A stretch of DNA of 64,000 nucleotides from Gramella sp. MT6 (GCF_019357415.1 NZ_CP048410.1:3560501-3624500), one strand, 5' to 3'; numbered from the stretch's first letter, positions 8,096 through 16,911 are shown. Notes: a model not told the origin generated them from the sequence alone. Program-made: numbers and translations.

Positions 8096-9458
8096 AGTCA
8101 AGATCAAATTCCTGGGAGCGGCAGGAACGGTAACGGGATCTAAATTCTATTTAGAACATCAAAATCTCAGGCTATTGATAGATTGCGGAATGTTCCAGGG
8201 TTTGAAAGAACTTAGAATTCTAAACTGGGAAAATCTACCGGTGGATGTTAGTTCTATAGATCATGTAATTATCACCCACGGTCATCTGGACCACACAGGT
8301 TACCTTCCGAAACTTGTTAAACAAGGGTTTCAGGGATCTATATTATCAACTCCTCCCAGTCTGGCGATTGCTGAGATCATTCTAGAAGATACGGCGAAGA
8401 TCCAGGAAGAAGAAGCTGAAAACGCCAATGAAGAGAAGTATTCAAAACACTCTCCGGCCTTGCCACTTTATACATTAGATGACGTGGAAAAAACCATTGA
8501 ACTGTTTGAAAGTGTTCAACCAGAGGTTTGGACAGAACTTGCACCAGATATCAAATTTCGCTTTATCCATGCCGGACACATCCTGGGTGCCTGTTCTGTA
8601 GAGTTACATATTCATGAAAAAGTATTCATGTTTTCAGGAGATCTGGGAAGGAGTGAAGATGTTTTATTAGAAGCTCCTGAAAAACCTAAGTGGGCAGATT
8701 ATTTGTTCCTCGAAAGCACTTATGGAAATAAACTTCATCCCGAGGAAGATGTAGAAAAGATCCTTTCCACTCTAATCAAAGAGGTCATAAATGAACAGGG
8801 AATTTTATTAATTGCTTCCTTTGCCGTGGAAAGATTACAGATACTGGTCTACCTTCTATGGAAACTGTTTAAACATAACAAAGCTCCTGAAATTCCTGTT
8901 TTCATAGATAGTCCCATGGGCATCAATGCTACCCATGTTTTCAGCAGTTTTCCTGAATATCATAAGATCGCTACACACGAATTTGAAGCAATGAAAAACA
9001 GATTCGAGCTGGTATCATCATTTAAAAGGACCTGGGAAATCATCGATAAAAAAGTTCCCAGGATTGTAATTGCAGGTAGTGGCATGATTACAGGAGGAAG
9101 AATACTTACTTATTTAAAACAGTTTATAGATGATCCAAGCACCCGTCTATTGCTTACAGGTTTTCAGGCTGAAGGCACCCGTGGCCGGCAAATAGAGGAT
9201 GGAGTTCATGAAATTAAGATCAGGGGAAAATATTACCCGTTAAAGGCGAAGGTCACTAAACTGGAAAGTCTTTCTGCACATGCAGATCAGGGTGAATTAC
9301 TGAATTGGTGTAAGAACATCAGGAACGTGCCTGAGGAAGTTTTTTTGATACACGGCGAAAAACAGGTATTAGATGCCTTCAGAGTTAAACTTAACTCAGA
9401 ATTTAACTGGAATGTGAGAACCCCTAAGCTGAATGAAGAAATAGAGATCGATATATAG
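8085..9458 (+). CDS. Beta-CASP metallo-beta-lactamase RNase-like protein
   Basis: The roughly 457-residue protein is a metallo-beta-lactamase with the HGHLDH metal motif, a FSGDLGR aspartate motif and a LESTYGN segment. A beta-CASP insert follows, then C-terminal GSGMITGG and LSAHADQGE motifs. These define the YSH1/CPSF-like exonuclease family, typically zinc-dependent RNases. I prefer the ATG at 8085 over the GTG at 8082. It overlaps the upstream nuclease gene by 11 bp, suggesting the two products act together. There is no secretion signal. Confidence 0.88.
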   Translation: MKNKVKIKFLGAAGTVTGSKFYLEHQNLRLLIDCGMFQGLKELRILNWENLPVDVSSIDHVIITHGHLDHTGYLPKLVKQGFQGSILSTPPSLAIAEIILEDTAKIQEEEAENANEEKYSKHSPALPLYTLDDVEKTIELFESVQPEVWTELAPDIKFRFIHAGHILGACSVELHIHEKVFMFSGDLGRSEDVLLEAPEKPKWADYLFLESTYGNKLHPEEDVEKILSTLIKEVINEQGILLIASFAVERLQILVYLLWKLFKHNKAPEIPVFIDSPMGINATHVFSSFPEYHKIATHEFEAMKNRFELVSSFKRTWEIIDKKVPRIVIAGSGMITGGRILTYLKQFIDDPSTRLLLTGFQAEGTRGRQIEDGVHEIKIRGKYYPLKAKVTKLESLSAHADQGELLNWCKNIRNVPEEVFLIHGEKQVLDAFRVKLNSEFNWNVRTPKLNEEIEIDI

Positions 9459-9552
9459 CACTTTCAGTTCAACAAAATCAGTTTTTATCAAACTGCTTAT
9501 ATTTCTTATCTTTAAGATAAACCAATAATCAACAACCAGGAAAATTAATCAT

Positions 9553-10143
9553 ATGCGAGTTCTTTCAATTTTAATCATACTATTCATTTCTACTTTTGCA
9601 CAAGCACAAACCGAAATTTTACCGACAGATATCCAGATAAAAACAGCAGTACTGGCAGCACCTGAAACAAAACGTAGTGGCGCCAAGGTATACGGATATA
9701 ACCAGCAGGGTGAAATGATCGTTTTGAGAGAAGGTTCCAATAACCTGATTTGCATAGCTGATGATCCTGAATTCGAAGGAATACAGGTTGCATGTTATTC
9801 AACTAAACTGGAACCTTTTATGGCCCGGGGACGTGAACTCAGCAGTCAGGGGAAATCTGAAATTGAAAAAAGAAAGATCCGAAAAGAAGAAGCCGATTCG
9901 GGAAAACTTAAAATGCCAGATAGTCCCAGCACACTTTATGTATTTTCAGGTTCCAAAGAAAATTATGATAAAACTACGGGTGAACTTAAGGATGGGAAAT
10001 TCAGATATGTGGTCTATATACCTTACGCCACGACCGAATCTACCGGTCTTCCAGACAAACCAGAAGCTCCCGGAATGCCATGGCTTATGGATCCGGGAAC
10101 TCACCGTGCCCATATCATGATTAGCCCAGTGGCTAAAGAATAA
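9553..10143 (+). CDS. Exported protein of unknown function
   Basis: The 196-residue protein has a signal peptide ending in TFAQAQ. The mature region contains small polar strands (VYGYNQQGEMIVLREGSNNLICIADD), a basic helix near residues 95-115, and a C-terminal GMPWLMDPGTHRAHIMI segment. I do not recognise the family. The context next to the MBL/nuclease pair and DUF302 suggests an envelope stress role, but that is only positional. Confidence 0.6.
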   Translation: MRVLSILIILFISTFAQAQTEILPTDIQIKTAVLAAPETKRSGAKVYGYNQQGEMIVLREGSNNLICIADDPEFEGIQVACYSTKLEPFMARGRELSSQGKSEIEKRKIRKEEADSGKLKMPDSPSTLYVFSGSKENYDKTTGELKDGKFRYVVYIPYATTESTGLPDKPEAPGMPWLMDPGTHRAHIMISPVAKE

Positions 10144-10170
10144 ATTCTAATAATTAATCACCTGTAGATT

Positions 10171-10557
10171 TTAGATGTTCTGCACAACTTTTTGCAGCTT
10201 TTCTGCGATTGAATCGGCAATATCACTTAGTTCGTTATTCTCGACAGATTGCATGGAGGCCTTTGGATTAACAGCTGCAACTTCTACCTCATTATCTGTA
10301 ATCTGTTGAAGGATTACATTACAGGGTAACATGGTTCCAATCTTATCCTCCGTTCCAATTGCTTTATAGGCATAAGGAGCATTACAGGCACCGAGAATGT
10401 GGTATCTTCTAAAATCGACATCAAGTTTCTTTTTGAAGGTTTCATTTACATTGATTTCGGTTAAAACCCCGAAGCCTTCTTTTTCGAGTTCCTTTTTCAC
10501 CTTCTCCATTATCTCTTCGAAATCGCCCTTGATCTTCCTGTTATAATAATAATTCAT
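10171..10557 (-). CDS. DUF302 family protein
   Basis: The 128-residue protein fits DUF302: an N-terminal FEEIMEKVKKELEKEGFGVLTEINV strand-helix-strand, then FRRYHILGACNAPYAYKAI and MLPCNVILQQ. The cysteines at the CNAP and PCNV turns are conserved in many members. The fold is known, but the biochemical role is not established. It is divergent from hsp20, and a TGAYNNNNATCA dyad at 10645-10656 sits between them, about 88 bp upstream of this start. That suggests joint control. Confidence 0.85.
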   Translation of the reverse strand: MNYYYNRKIKGDFEEIMEKVKKELEKEGFGVLTEINVNETFKKKLDVDFRRYHILGACNAPYAYKAIGTEDKIGTMLPCNVILQQITDNEVEVAAVNPKASMQSVENNELSDIADSIAEKLQKVVQNI

Positions 10558-10644
10558 GATCTATGATTTTAATTATTCAGTTAAACCTTGATTTAACGTG
10601 CATTTACAACATACTAAAATATTGATATTTAATCTATTGAATAC

Positions 10645-10656
10645 TGATTTTAATCA
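10645..10656. promoter_or_regulatory. Candidate Crp/Fnr-type operator (DUF302 / hsp20)
   Basis: TGATTTTAATCA is a TGAT-N4-ATCA dyad in the divergent intergenic region. It lies 72 bp upstream of the hsp20 start and 88 bp upstream of the DUF302 start. It is one of eight copies between 10.6 and 25.0 kb. Confidence 0.55.
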
Positions 10657-10727
10657 TGTTTTATGGCTTTTTAATTAGCTAAATTCAAGGGTTAAATTAA
10701 AGGAATAGTAATTTAAAAATTAAAGTT

Positions 10728-11168
10728 ATGTCACTGGTTAAATCTAAAAAGCAAAGATTCCCTTTCATTAATGGTGGTCTTGCTAAATCATTTGGATTAG
10801 ATGATTTGTTCTATGATGACTTCTTTACTAAACAAGATCTTCCTGCTATGAATGTAAAAGAACATGAAGACGAATTCGAGATCGAATTTGCAGTTCCAGG
10901 ATATTCAAAAGAAGATTTTGAAGTTAGTATTGAAGATGATATTCTATACGTTTCAGCAGATAAAAGTTTAGACAATGTAGAGGATGAAGATGGTTATACA
11001 AGAAGAGAATTTAGTTACTCTAATTTCCAAAGAACTCTTCAATTACCAAAAAGTGTAGATACTTCAAAAGATGTGAAAGCCAAATACAAAAACGGAGTAT
11101 TAAAACTTACCTTAATGAAAGATGCCGAAGCAATGAAATCACGAAGAAAAGAAATCGAGATTTCTTAA
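10728..11168 (+). CDS. Hsp20/alpha-crystallin family small heat-shock protein
   Basis: The 146-residue protein has an N-terminal region, an alpha-crystallin domain from PAMNVKEHEDEFEIEFAVPGY to LQLPKSVD, and the KYKNGVLKLTLMK strand. It ends in RRKEIEIS. The family forms ATP-independent holdase oligomers in the cytoplasm that bind unfolding proteins. It is monocistronic with a strong terminator. The upstream dyad fits control by a Crp/Fnr-type regulator in place of a purely heat-driven system. A degraded second copy of the gene lies at 16413-16580. Confidence 0.93.
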   Translation: MSLVKSKKQRFPFINGGLAKSFGLDDLFYDDFFTKQDLPAMNVKEHEDEFEIEFAVPGYSKEDFEVSIEDDILYVSADKSLDNVEDEDGYTRREFSYSNFQRTLQLPKSVDTSKDVKAKYKNGVLKLTLMKDAEAMKSRRKEIEIS

Positions 11169-11188
11169 AAAACGGCCTAGCCAAGCAT

Positions 11189-11224
11189 AGAAAAGCTGAA
11201 CTTGATGTTCAGCTTTTCTTATTA
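11189..11224 (+). terminator. Intrinsic terminator of hsp20
   Basis: A perfect 13-bp stem (11189-11201 with 11207-11219) with a TTGAT loop is followed by TTATTATTT, 21 bp after the hsp20 stop. It can also act on the convergent gene at 11244. Confidence 0.88.
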
Positions 11225-11243
11225 TTTCTATCTGAATTAAATA

Positions 11244-12656
11244 TTACAACAGTGATTTAGGCAAGGTGTATTCAGACCTGGGCACTTTGGTTTGAAGGAT
11301 TTCCTTAAATCCCCCTCTTAGATCTGCAAACGTCTCCCATCCTCTCTGTTTCAATATAGAGGCAGCGATCATACTTCTATAGCCTCCTTCACAATGCAGC
11401 ACAAAAAATTCATCTTTAGGTATCTCTTCCAGATGTTGGTTTATCTCGTTAAGAGGAATATTTACAGCTCCCCTAATATGTTCAGAATTATATTCGCTTT
11501 TCTTACGAACGTCTATGACCTTAAGGGTTTCATTAAGGTACATTTTCTCAAATTCTTCAGCTGAGATCCTTTCAATATGATCAAATTCCTGTTTGGCTTT
11601 TAACCAGGCATCAAAACCTCCTTCCAGGTATCCAATTACATTGTCGTAGCCAACCCTGGAAAGCCTGGTGATAGATTCCTCCTCTTTCCCGGCATAGGTA
11701 ACCAGAAGAATTGGGTTATCCACGCTGGGGATCATCTCACCAACCCATGGAGCAAAGCTTCCATCCAGACCAATATTAATACTGTTGGGGATAAAGGCTT
11801 TGGCAAAATCTTCCGCACTTCTGGTATCCAGTATCAACGCACCAGATTTTTCTGCCTCGCTAATGAACAATGAAGGAGTTAGCCCCTTTTTTGCCCGGTG
11901 CATTACCTTATCAAAACTATCATATCCCTTAATATTCAAAAGTACATTCTGCGGAAAATATCCTGGCGGTTTGGTTAAACCTTCAAGCAAAGCATCTATA
12001 AATTCCTCTTTGGACATATCCTGTAAGGCATAATTCACTTTTTTTTGATGGCCCAGGGTATCTGTGGTCTCATTGCTCATTTTCTTACCACAGGCAGAAC
12101 CGGCACCGTGATTAGGATAAATTATAAGATCATCATTTAAAGGCATGATCTTATATCTAAGAGAATCATACAAATGTCCGGCAAGTTTACGTTCGGTAAG
12201 ATCTGCTACTACATGCTGTGCGAGATCTGGTCTTCCTACATCCCCTATAAATAGAGTGTCCCCGGTGATAAGGCCGTGTTCTTTACCATTTTCGTCTATT
12301 AATAGATATGTTGTACTTTCCATTGTATGGCCCGGAGTATGAATTACTTTAACCTTGTAATCCCCTACTTCAAAGACCTGTCCGTCTTTAGCGATGGTTG
12401 CTTCATAATCTGGTTTAGCCAGAGGTCCAAAAACTATTTCTGCACCAGCTTTCTTTTTTAGATCAAGATGACCGCTCACAAAATCTGCATGAAAATGAGT
12501 TTCGAAAACATATTTGATCCTGGCATTATCTTTTTTAGCCCTGTCCAGATAAGGTTGAACTTCTCTCAAAGGATCAAAAATTGCAGCTTCCTTGTTATTT
12601 TCTATATAATACGCTGCATGGGCTAAGCATCCTGTATATATCTGTTCTACTTTCAT
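11244..12656 (-). CDS. Persulfide dioxygenase (ETHE1-like) fused to tandem rhodanese domains
   Basis: The 470-residue protein starts with a metallo-beta-lactamase domain with ETHE1-type motifs: THFHADFVSGH, HTPGHTMES and LFIGDVGRPDL (about residues 55-165). Two rhodanese domains follow. The first (about residues 265-355) has no active-site cysteine (LLVTYAGKEEES), so it is structural. The second (about residues 365-460) has an active loop, VLHCEGGYRS. The family oxidises persulfide sulfur to sulfite while handling thiosulfate or persulfide transfer. Here it is a cytoplasmic sulfide-detoxification candidate. The dyad at 12757-12768 lies about 101 bp upstream. Confidence 0.9.
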   Translation of the reverse strand: MKVEQIYTGCLAHAAYYIENNKEAAIFDPLREVQPYLDRAKKDNARIKYVFETHFHADFVSGHLDLKKKAGAEIVFGPLAKPDYEATIAKDGQVFEVGDYKVKVIHTPGHTMESTTYLLIDENGKEHGLITGDTLFIGDVGRPDLAQHVVADLTERKLAGHLYDSLRYKIMPLNDDLIIYPNHGAGSACGKKMSNETTDTLGHQKKVNYALQDMSKEEFIDALLEGLTKPPGYFPQNVLLNIKGYDSFDKVMHRAKKGLTPSLFISEAEKSGALILDTRSAEDFAKAFIPNSINIGLDGSFAPWVGEMIPSVDNPILLVTYAGKEEESITRLSRVGYDNVIGYLEGGFDAWLKAKQEFDHIERISAEEFEKMYLNETLKVIDVRKKSEYNSEHIRGAVNIPLNEINQHLEEIPKDEFFVLHCEGGYRSMIAASILKQRGWETFADLRGGFKEILQTKVPRSEYTLPKSLL

Positions 12657-12756
12657 AATTATACGTGTTTAGGGCCGAAGGGAAATGAAATTTCATCTCT
12701 CTTCGGTCCGGTTTTATTTACTCCATAAATTTACTATTTAGGTTAAGGGAAAAATC

Positions 12757-12768
12757 TGATCATTATCA
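12757..12768. promoter_or_regulatory. Candidate Crp/Fnr-type operator upstream of persulfide dioxygenase gene
   Basis: TGATCATTATCA (TGAT-N4-ATCA), flanked as CTGATCATTATCATGA. It sits about 101 bp upstream of the start at 12656. Confidence 0.55.
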
Positions 12769-12795
12769 TGAATCATGGCATTTAGGAAGACTTTT

Positions 12796-13482
12796 TCAGT
12801 CCTTCATAAGGATGAAATCTACGGCATTCTGAATATGAAGATCTGTAGTTGAGAATAAAGGAAAATCAAAGTTTTCCTGTTTTAGAAGCAACGGCAATTC
12901 AGTACATCCAAGAATGATCCCTTCAGCACCTTTCTCCCTTAAATATTCCATCTGTCTAATGAAAAAATTTCTGGACTCCTCGCTGAATTTACCCTGGGTA
13001 AGTTCCTTGGAAATATAATGATGACACTCGTCTATATATTTATCCTCCGGAATAAGTGTTTCGATCTGAAAATTACTTTTGAGCCTGTCCTGCATAAAAC
13101 TCCCGGTCATGGTAGGCCGGTTTCCTAGTAATCCAAGCTTTTTAAGACCTCTATTATTTGCTTCCTGTCCAACGGCATCGGCAATGTGAAGAATTGGGAT
13201 ATCTATTTGTGGTTGAACGTGCTCAAAAACCATATGGGGGGTGTTAGCACAGATCACGATCGCTTTGGCTCCAACACTCTGTAATTTATTAGCTATATCT
13301 AAATAAGCAGCATTTATTTCCGAAATATTTTGCTCCCGCATCAACTTTATATTCAAACTATAAATGATCATGGGAGGATTTTCCCATCCTCCGATCTTTT
13401 CAGCAACAAGTTCATTGATCCTCCGGTAATACACCAACGTAGAATGCCAGGAAGTGCCGCCAATTAAACCTAATTTTTTCAT
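12796..13482 (-). CDS. Aspartate/glutamate racemase family protein
   Basis: The 228-residue protein begins MKKLGLIGGTSWHST and carries both catalytic cysteines of PLP-independent racemases: C78 in VICANTPHMVF and C193 in GIILGCTELPLLL. The length and spacing are normal for the aspartate racemase family, which interconverts L- and D-aspartate (or related amino acids) by a two-base thiol mechanism. Which substrate it uses is not decidable here. Its own dyad (13541-13552) is about 59 bp upstream, so it is probably a separate transcription unit. Confidence 0.88.
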   Translation of the reverse strand: MKKLGLIGGTSWHSTLVYYRRINELVAEKIGGWENPPMIIYSLNIKLMREQNISEINAAYLDIANKLQSVGAKAIVICANTPHMVFEHVQPQIDIPILHIADAVGQEANNRGLKKLGLLGNRPTMTGSFMQDRLKSNFQIETLIPEDKYIDECHHYISKELTQGKFSEESRNFFIRQMEYLREKGAEGIILGCTELPLLLKQENFDFPLFSTTDLHIQNAVDFILMKD

Positions 13483-13540
13483 CTTAAAAGTTTTAAAACT
13501 CCATAGGTTTAAAATTACTTCAGGATATACTCGTTAGAAA

Positions 13541-13552
13541 TGACCGTTATCA
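13541..13552. promoter_or_regulatory. Candidate Crp/Fnr-type operator upstream of Asp/Glu racemase
   Basis: TGACCGTTATCA, flanked as ATGACCGTTATCATGA, lies 59-70 bp upstream of the start at 13482. It matches the other intergenic dyads in this region. Confidence 0.55.
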
Positions 13553-13602
13553 TGAACTATCAATTCAAACCTGGAATCCTTGTATTTTAAATAACTCTGC
13601 CA

Positions 13603-13633
13603 TAAAAAAAAGCGATGTTCTCACATCGCTTTT
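13603..13633 (-). terminator. Intrinsic terminator of the dehydrogenase operon
   Basis: A perfect 10-bp stem (13608-13617 with 13624-13633), with eight consecutive A on the plus strand (a T-run for minus-strand transcription), lies 21 bp after the stop of the gene ending at 13654. Confidence 0.87.
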
Positions 13634-13653
13634 ATAATTCGAAAATCTTATTT

Positions 13654-14355
13654 CTAAACTTCGTAGTTAGACCAGTCCATTATATCATTTCTTTCTTCCG
13701 GCTTTACGGCTTCATTCAACATTTTTTCATCGTAAGCCAGGCCATGCTTATCCAACACTTCCTGCGGAACACCATCCCAAACATTGGGCCTGTTACCAAC
13801 GTAACCAAGGTAGTCTATCCCTTCCTTACTTGTGAAATATCCAGTGGTAACCAGATTCCTTATCCTGCTAAAGAATTGTGCTCCCTGGGTATATTCGGGT
13901 TTCACTTCCTCTGGATAGGCAATATCCTCAAATATTTCGATCCTTTGAGAATCTGTGATCTCCAGAAAGTCTTTATCAAAACGCTTATAACTTTCATTTT
14001 TCAACCAGCGCAGACCTCCACGCATAGGGATCTTATGCGCGGGTATATCCTTGGTAATAAATTCAATAAATTCAGGTACTCCGACTTCAGATGCAGGTTT
14101 GTGAGTTTCATCTCCTGGCATAATTATATCAGCGATAACCGCGATGTTTTTCATCTCCTCTTCGGTATAATACTCCTGATCCTGTAATTCTTCAATAATA
14201 GCCTGTTCTTCAGGTGTTCTACCGTAATCATACTCAGGCTCTTTGATATCTGTAAGTTTGCTTACATCTGGCTCTTCATCTAACCTGCAACTTAAAAGCA
14301 GGCTTGTTCCTGCTCCACCTATCAATAATGTTCTAAGCGATTCTCTTCTATCCAT
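13654..14355 (-). CDS. Gluconate 2-dehydrogenase subunit 3-type protein (small subunit)
   Basis: The 233-residue protein starts MDRRESLRTLLIGGAG with a twin-arginine pair, then the lipobox-like LLLSC, suggesting Tat export with lipidation. The mature part (ADIIMPGDETHKPASEVGVPEFIEFI) matches the small subunit of membrane-bound FAD dehydrogenases. It lies 11 bp after the large subunit gene and shares its terminator. Family knowledge says this subunit helps the FAD subunit fold and travel as a complex across the membrane. The sugar substrate is unknown. Confidence 0.87.
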   Translation of the reverse strand: MDRRESLRTLLIGGAGTSLLLSCRLDEEPDVSKLTDIKEPEYDYGRTPEEQAIIEELQDQEYYTEEEMKNIAVIADIIMPGDETHKPASEVGVPEFIEFITKDIPAHKIPMRGGLRWLKNESYKRFDKDFLEITDSQRIEIFEDIAYPEEVKPEYTQGAQFFSRIRNLVTTGYFTSKEGIDYLGYVGNRPNVWDGVPQEVLDKHGLAYDEKMLNEAVKPEERNDIMDWSNYEV

Positions 14356-14366
14356 GATTATTACTT

Positions 14367-16112
14367 TTAAACATTTCCTTTTTTCAATTCATCTGCCAGA
14401 TAATCTGACGCTCTCCAGGCAAGGGCCAGAATTGTCCAGGTAGGATTTTTATCGGCCTGGGATACGAAAGCTCCTCCATCCATCACAAAAAGATTGGGAA
14501 CGTCGTGAGCCTGGTTGTATTTATTAAGCACTGAGGTATTTGGATCATCACCCATTCTGGTAGTTCCTACTTCATGTATAATCTGGCCAGGATTGGTGAG
14601 TCCGTAGTTAGATTCTTTTCCTGGTTTTTCACCCAACGCGATACCACCCATAGAGTGGATGATCTCCTCAAAAGTATCCTGCATATGGGCTGCCTGTTTT
14701 ATTTCTTCATCGGTCCATTTATAATCAAATTTAAGAACCGGAATTCCGTATTTATCAACTGTTTTATCGTCAATGGTACAGCGGTTGTCCTTTTGAGGAA
14801 TACTCTCTCCTCTTCCAGACATACCTAGTGTTGAACCATAAAAACGTTTAACATCTTCCATATAACTTAGGCCATAGCCACCGGCCTTTTTGGTCTCTCC
14901 ATTAGCACCAGGAACCAGACTATTCAAAGCTTCCATATTAAATCCAAAACCATAGGACGGCATTCCCATTCCTCCCCAGTATTCAATATGATACCCGCGG
15001 GTAAAACCTAGATTCTTATTATCATTCAACCACCAGGGAGTATAAAGATGCATTCCTCCCACACCATCTTCATTATATCTTTTTCTATCCATTAGGTCGG
15101 GCAGGAATCCCATTCTATCAGCACCCGTAGAATCATGCAAATATCTCCCCACCACATCACTGGAATTGGCAAGGCCGTTAGGATGTGCGCTGGATTTTGA
15201 GTTTAATAAGATCCTCGCTGAGCTACATGCACTTGCGGCCAGGATAACAACTTTAGCCTTTACTTTATAATCTTTTAAATTGAGCTTATCTATGTAATGA
15301 ACACCAGTGGCTTTTCCATTCTCATCGGTAGTAACTTCTCTCACCATCGCATTTACATACAGGTCTACATTACCGGTATCCTTAGCCGGATTCACCAGCA
15401 CAGAAGAGGATGAGAAATCCCCATATACGGTACAGGAGCGCGAACACTGACTACAATAAAAACATGCCTGTCTTTTCTTATTAACTCTTTTCGTCAATAT
15501 AGATAAGCGTGAAGGTATCATTGGGATACCAGCCTTATCAGCACCCTTTTTAATATATAATTCGTGCAAACGAGGTTTTGGTGGTGGAAGAAAGAAACCA
15601 TCAGGTTCATTTGGGATATTCTCTTTTGTACCAAAAACACCAACTAGCTTATCAACCTTATCGTAATAAGGTTTTACATCATCATACCCAATAGGCCAGT
15701 TGTCGCCCTTTCCATCAAAATCTTTACGTTTAAAATCGAGTGGTCCAAATCTTAAGGAAATCCTTCCCCAGTGGTTTGTACGGCCTCCAACCATCCTTGA
15801 TCTAAACCAGTCGAACTCGGTACCTCTTTCTTTGGTATAGGGCTCTCCCTCTAGTTGCCAGCCGCCATAGGCCATATCAAAATCTCCAAAAGATCTCTGA
15901 AAGGTTGATGCGCCACGCCTTGGTGATTCCCAGGGCCATCTTAATTGTGTTCGCTGCTCAGGATTTGCCGGATCAAAATCTGGACCTGCTTCCAAAAGTG
16001 CGATCTTGTATCCTTTTTCTGATAGGATCTTGGCGGCCATACCGCCACCAGCACCAGATCCTACAATACATACATCATACTTTTTGGCTTGTTCAATAAT
16101 CTGAAAGGACAT
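14367..16112 (-). CDS. GMC-family FAD-dependent oxidoreductase (large subunit)
   Basis: The 581-residue protein has the FAD dinucleotide motif GSGAGGGMAAKILSEKG near residues 18-34. A MVGGRTNHWGRISLRF segment and the C-terminal PNLFVMDGGAF and WTILALAWRAS motifs are typical of the GMC/gluconate 2-dehydrogenase branch. No signal peptide of its own is visible; with a Tat-signal partner it likely travels as a complex. Such enzymes oxidise sugar alcohols, sugars or keto-sugars in the periplasm and pass electrons to a cytochrome. It is the first gene of a two-gene operon. Confidence 0.9.
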   Translation of the reverse strand: MSFQIIEQAKKYDVCIVGSGAGGGMAAKILSEKGYKIALLEAGPDFDPANPEQRTQLRWPWESPRRGASTFQRSFGDFDMAYGGWQLEGEPYTKERGTEFDWFRSRMVGGRTNHWGRISLRFGPLDFKRKDFDGKGDNWPIGYDDVKPYYDKVDKLVGVFGTKENIPNEPDGFFLPPPKPRLHELYIKKGADKAGIPMIPSRLSILTKRVNKKRQACFYCSQCSRSCTVYGDFSSSSVLVNPAKDTGNVDLYVNAMVREVTTDENGKATGVHYIDKLNLKDYKVKAKVVILAASACSSARILLNSKSSAHPNGLANSSDVVGRYLHDSTGADRMGFLPDLMDRKRYNEDGVGGMHLYTPWWLNDNKNLGFTRGYHIEYWGGMGMPSYGFGFNMEALNSLVPGANGETKKAGGYGLSYMEDVKRFYGSTLGMSGRGESIPQKDNRCTIDDKTVDKYGIPVLKFDYKWTDEEIKQAAHMQDTFEEIIHSMGGIALGEKPGKESNYGLTNPGQIIHEVGTTRMGDDPNTSVLNKYNQAHDVPNLFVMDGGAFVSQADKNPTWTILALAWRASDYLADELKKGNV

Positions 16113-16412
16113 AGAAAATGCTTTTATAAATCAATGTTTTCAAAAAAAATACTCCAATTAAAGGAGCCTCAATAGTTATGATCTTAATTTAAATTAACGA
16201 TGAATTTACTTACTGAGATCGCTAAAATTTTAATCGAAATCAATCAATATTGATCCAAATTAACATTTTATTTAATTTGAAACATAAAAAAAGAATAAAA
16301 GTTTTAATTCTTTTTAAAAAAATTAATCCGGTAAAATAAAAACCCTCAAAAAACAGCGGATTTTTGAAGGTTTTAAAATGGTATCTAAACTGCCTTAAAT
16401 AAGGATGGGGGA
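16113..16412. other. AT-rich intergenic region with an imperfect hairpin
   Basis: No coding potential is visible. A stem with one mismatch (about 16341-16353 with 16361-16373, loop ACAGCGG) could terminate minus-strand transcripts from the gene at 16589. The rest is AT-rich sequence upstream of the oxidoreductase operon. I found no TGAYNNNNATCA site here. Confidence 0.4.
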
Positions 16413-16580
16413 TCAATCATTAATTTCAATTACTTTTTTATCTGCTTTAACCAAAACCCTATCCTTTGGTAGATATTTTAAAATCTCATTCTTACAGTTT
16501 GCCTTTATCTTAGCATCCTGCTTAATGTTTGAAGGTAATTGAAATTTACTTTCAAAGGAACATGATATTGGTTTTTCAGT
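16413..16580 (-). pseudogene. Remnant of an hsp20-type gene (C-terminal part)
   Basis: The minus strand reads open for about 55 codons from 16577 to a stop at 16413-16415, with no ATG, GTG or TTG at its beginning and an in-frame stop just upstream. The translation contains FESKFQLPSNI, then KIKANCKNEILKYLPKD, and ends KKVIEIND. This parallels the intact Hsp20 at 10728 (LQLPKSVD, KAKYKNGVLKLTLMKD, RRKEIEIS). I read it as the C-terminal end of a second small heat-shock gene that has lost its N-terminus. The call rests on a by-eye alignment. Confidence 0.55.
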
Positions 16581-16588
16581 TTATTTAA

Positions 16589-16795
16589 CTACTTAAACTG
16601 ATCGTCTTTCACAAAAAGTACGGTCAGTGTAAAATGAAATTCTTCAGATTCTTTAAAAGAATTATAATACACAGATTCAGACTGTGCTATTTCCTTCGGT
16701 AGATAATGGTTAAGTGCCATTTTCTCAATTTCCCGATTGGCTTCTTGCAGCGCTTTTTCGGGACTTTTCATTGATGTGAAATTTTTAAGGATCAT
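16589..16795 (-). CDS. Small hypothetical protein
   Basis: The 68-residue product has an N-terminal helix rich in K/E (residues 8-28) and a C-terminal strand pair (EEFHFTLTVLFVKDDQF). I do not recognise a family. It lies just upstream of the hsp20 remnant, in a different reading frame, so it does not appear to be the missing N-terminus. A TGATCTATATCA dyad about 105 bp upstream supports it being a real, regulated gene. Confidence 0.5.
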   Translation of the reverse strand: MILKNFTSMKSPEKALQEANREIEKMALNHYLPKEIAQSESVYYNSFKESEEFHFTLTVLFVKDDQFK

Positions 16796-16899
16796 TTTCC
16801 TGATATTTTTAATTTTACCAATGCCATCTTCACAATTAGAAAATCTTATTCTCTTCTTAGTTTCGACTCTTAAATTATGATTGTATTGCTGAAATGAAA

Positions 16900-16911
16900 T
16901 GATCTATATCA
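16900..16911. promoter_or_regulatory. Candidate Crp/Fnr-type operator upstream of small gene at 16589
   Basis: TGATCTATATCA, flanked as ATGATCTATATCAGC, is 105-116 bp upstream of the start at 16795. It lies in a 147-bp gap after the FtsH operon. Confidence 0.55.

Noticed and set aside
13615..14187. Long plus-strand open frame antisense to the dehydrogenase small subunit
   Set aside because: The opposite strand has a clear gluconate dehydrogenase small subunit with lipobox; the frame starts in the terminator.
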